Assembly: GCA_016935045.1 (NCBI GenBank) | Contig: JAFGRS010000934.1 | Location: 1 to 7,051 of the forward strand | DNA from: Lentisphaeria bacterium | GTDB taxonomy: Bacteria > Verrucomicrobiota > Lentisphaeria > Oligosphaerales > JAFGRS01 | Reading direction: 5' to 3' | DNA length: 7,051 nt | Shown: piece after piece, positions 6,601 to 7,051 of the stretch | Layout: the number at the start of each line of letters is the position of its first letter | How positions within the stretch are numbered: position 1 is the first letter of the stretch | Notes under the pieces: model-generated | What the model was told of the DNA's origin: nothing | Databases searched by the model: none | What the model saw: the letters and a program-made list of their open reading frames with translations, nothing else | Position numbers and translations under genes: made by a program

Positions 6601-6805
6601 ACAGCATCAGAATACCTCCCATCGCCAACGTCCTCGCTCCAACCGACCGCGGCCGCAAACGCCGGCCACCGCGGAGTCCCCTTCCCGCCGCCGCCAACGA
6701 GAGTCCAGGCCGCCGCCAGGCCGCCCAACCCGTGGCTGTCCCGAACCGGCATGCTCCGGCAACCCCAGGGCCAGCCTCCCTTGTCAGCCGCGCGCGGAAA
6801 TCCAT
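3692..6805 (-). CDS. Secreted DUF4962/heparinase II-III family polysaccharide lyase
   Basis: This 1037-residue protein probably cleaves an acidic polysaccharide by beta-elimination outside the cytoplasm. A hydrophobic signal segment runs from about residue 62 to 78, with likely cleavage after S-G-A (76-78). Residues ~85-245 begin with NPGFEE and look like a carbohydrate-binding beta sandwich. The DUF4962 region follows: an Fn3-like part from NPPPFLWLP (281) to WSRRRTF (358-364), then an alpha-helical part from about RPRLF (387). This helical part holds FESH (554-557) and GGWNEGPGYWGAY (602-614), whose Tyr residues are candidate catalytic bases. The heparinase II/III-like beta domain carries SHGHNDQN (757-764) and GSPHHDGW (786-793), typical of this family's active-site and metal region. 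I chose the ATG at 6805 (AAGGA, 7-base spacer; 11 bases after the previous stop). GTG at 6820 gives a 4-base GTGA overlap, and ATG at 6622 (GAGGA, 8-base spacer) would start directly at the hydrophobic segment. The substrate cannot be read from the sequence. Confidence 0.88.
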   Translation of the reverse strand: MDFRARLTREAGPGVAGACRFGTATGWAAWRRPGLSLAAAGRGLRGGRRLRPRSVGARTLAMGGILMLFAMLGAVSGAAPSLLRNPGFEEVDGEGRPLHWQAVDFRTGGRSLLGEDGGREGRRYGLLESRSAAERECWRQLVAVPEGTVAVAVRGWYRTRGGSPGTGERGSSLRVHFHREGSRWSEIGLQQVFLPPSADWRDTGDRFFLLPAEAHGVEVQLFHWLDPGQTHWDEVELRALGQADLAQVGEHLAALVGLDREPRAGANLPYAPGDGAEARVNPPPFLWLPVAAAGRTFAMDQAESYALDISRDPTFAAENTIRRRGVAWCCEMLREPLAPGEWHWRYGFETGTRAGIVWSRRRTFTVPAGADPWPYPAPERFAVTASRPRLFVREGGLADLRRRAAEGDLRETAERLVRSVRGYAGEELVPEPDRLPEGPARGPAYTLTFRATRPPMDRMEQAALAYLLTADADCGREAKRRILHFMAWDPHGSTNVFHNDEPAMWIMMRGVRAYDWTHDLFTPEEARRVETAQLERARDFYRKLSQRPYENNPFESHAGRIIGFLGEAALSFAPESEEARLWLDYITRIYWGVYPAWGGEDGGWNEGPGYWGAYMSFGLHFVVALREATGIDLSRRPFFRNTPYYRLYLTPPYSQMAPFGDGTQFRPNRAGGLMYAFSTLLRDPVLRWYPAALGQGPDAGILGVVLRDDSLEPRPPTELPQSRHFESVGLVSLHSAFGEPEEDVIFNLRSSPYGAVSHGHNDQNCFTLEAYGEALAVATGHYNRYGSPHHDGWTRQTKAKCGITFAGGKGQDRGWHARGRILDFSTGPLFDIVRADATAAYGGRLSRAVREVVHVRPGIFVIRDDLAALEPQRFEYWLHALDRMEVDEQEARVVLRRPKAALTVHFLAPGALTFAQTDAFEPPPTWPPGKEFENNWHLTARAEADAATQFLTVLVPARNTPGESLPTVQRLEGDGALAVRLSWPDGTSTLVCFAMGDRAGDRWSVGGFGGAAPVAAARYGPGGDLRGLAVSDAGAAF

Positions 6806-6816
6806 GGCGAGTTCCT

Positions 6817-7051
6817 TCACTCATCCCTGCCACAGGCCCACAGGGCCGTCTGTACCAACAGCTTGCGGTGGTACTCGCCGAGGCGCGACCAGAGACACCA
6901 CTGGGGCGGGGACCCCCAGTCCACCGGACACGTGAGCACGGCCACGCGCCCCCTGCCGTAGCCCCCCACCACCAGGGCCGGCGAGGTCACGCGCGGTTCG
7001 AGTCCGTCCGGGGTCCCGTAGCGCAGCACCACGGTCGCGCCGTCGCGGGGC
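6817..7051 (-). CDS. Partial CDS: C-terminal end, glutamine-amidotransferase-like domain tail (tentative)
   Basis: Only the last 77 codons are in the window; the frame is open through the right edge, so the true start lies outside. The visible piece reads like the final strand and helix of class I glutamine-amidotransferase-like or related domains found in carbohydrate-locus proteins: SPALVVGGYGRGRVAVLTC, a PVDWGSPPQW loop, and a final helix with LLVQTALWACGR. In those families a 'yGkGRv' strand followed by a Trp-rich helix is common near the C-terminus. The stop codon TGA at 6817-6819 lies 11 bases before the lyase ATG at 6805 and overlaps the alternative GTG at 6820, so the two genes are almost certainly co-transcribed. 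That it is coding is well supported by the tight junction and family-like tail; the family name is tentative. There is a GTG codon at 7032, but nothing suggests it is the true start. Confidence 0.6.
   Translation of the reverse strand, partial: PRDGATVVLRYGTPDGLEPRVTSPALVVGGYGRGRVAVLTCPVDWGSPPQWCLWSRLGEYHRKLLVQTALWACGRDE

Noticed and set aside
4946..6961. A 671-codon open frame on the + strand opposite the lyase gene
   Set aside because: Its composition is Pro/Arg/Gly/His-rich without domains. The minus strand encodes conserved DUF4962 motifs over the same bases.
1..7051. CRISPR array, tRNA, rRNA, insertion sequence or integrase
   Set aside because: I saw no regularly spaced long repeats, no tRNA-like cloverleaf, no transposase or integrase frame and no terminal inverted repeats.

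Overview
The window is GC-rich bacterial DNA with every supported gene on the minus strand, so transcription runs from the right end (7051) to the left end (1). There are five complete genes and one partial gene. The large DUF4962/heparinase II-III type protein and the MFS transporter style recall Kiritimatiellota, Lentisphaerota, Verrucomicrobiota or Planctomycetota (PVC-type polysaccharide degraders). No rRNA or other marker gene is present, so that placement is an inference.

Right part (3692-7051): the 3' end of a gene whose tail resembles the C-terminus of glutamine-amidotransferase-like domains is followed, with overlap or an 11-base gap depending on the start chosen, by a ~1037-residue secreted protein. 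That protein has an N-terminal carbohydrate-binding-like sandwich, a DUF4962 region and a C-terminal heparinase II/III-like domain. The two genes look translationally coupled and probably belong to a polysaccharide utilisation locus.

Middle (2731-3691): a compact two-gene HEPN-MNT module, HEPN first and minimal nucleotidyltransferase second, with a 22-base overlap and a perfect AGGAGGT site in front of the second gene. This is the architecture of a type VII-like toxin-antitoxin pair. Its base composition is lower in GC than the genes on both sides. The ~275-base space upstream of it holds a good extended -10 element and a perfect 9-bp inverted repeat over the -35 position, which looks like an operator.

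Left part (1-2404): a 326-base gap, then a membrane-anchored rubrerythrin/ferritin-like protein whose two ExxH glutamates are both replaced (by Lys and Gly), then 34 bases later an MFS transporter. These two probably form an operon. The transporter could import sugars released by the lyase, but nothing in the sequence proves a shared pathway.

The strongest points for a second look are the degenerate di-iron site on a membrane-anchored ferritin-like domain and the operator-like palindrome controlling the HEPN-MNT pair. I did not find a clearly new multi-gene system.
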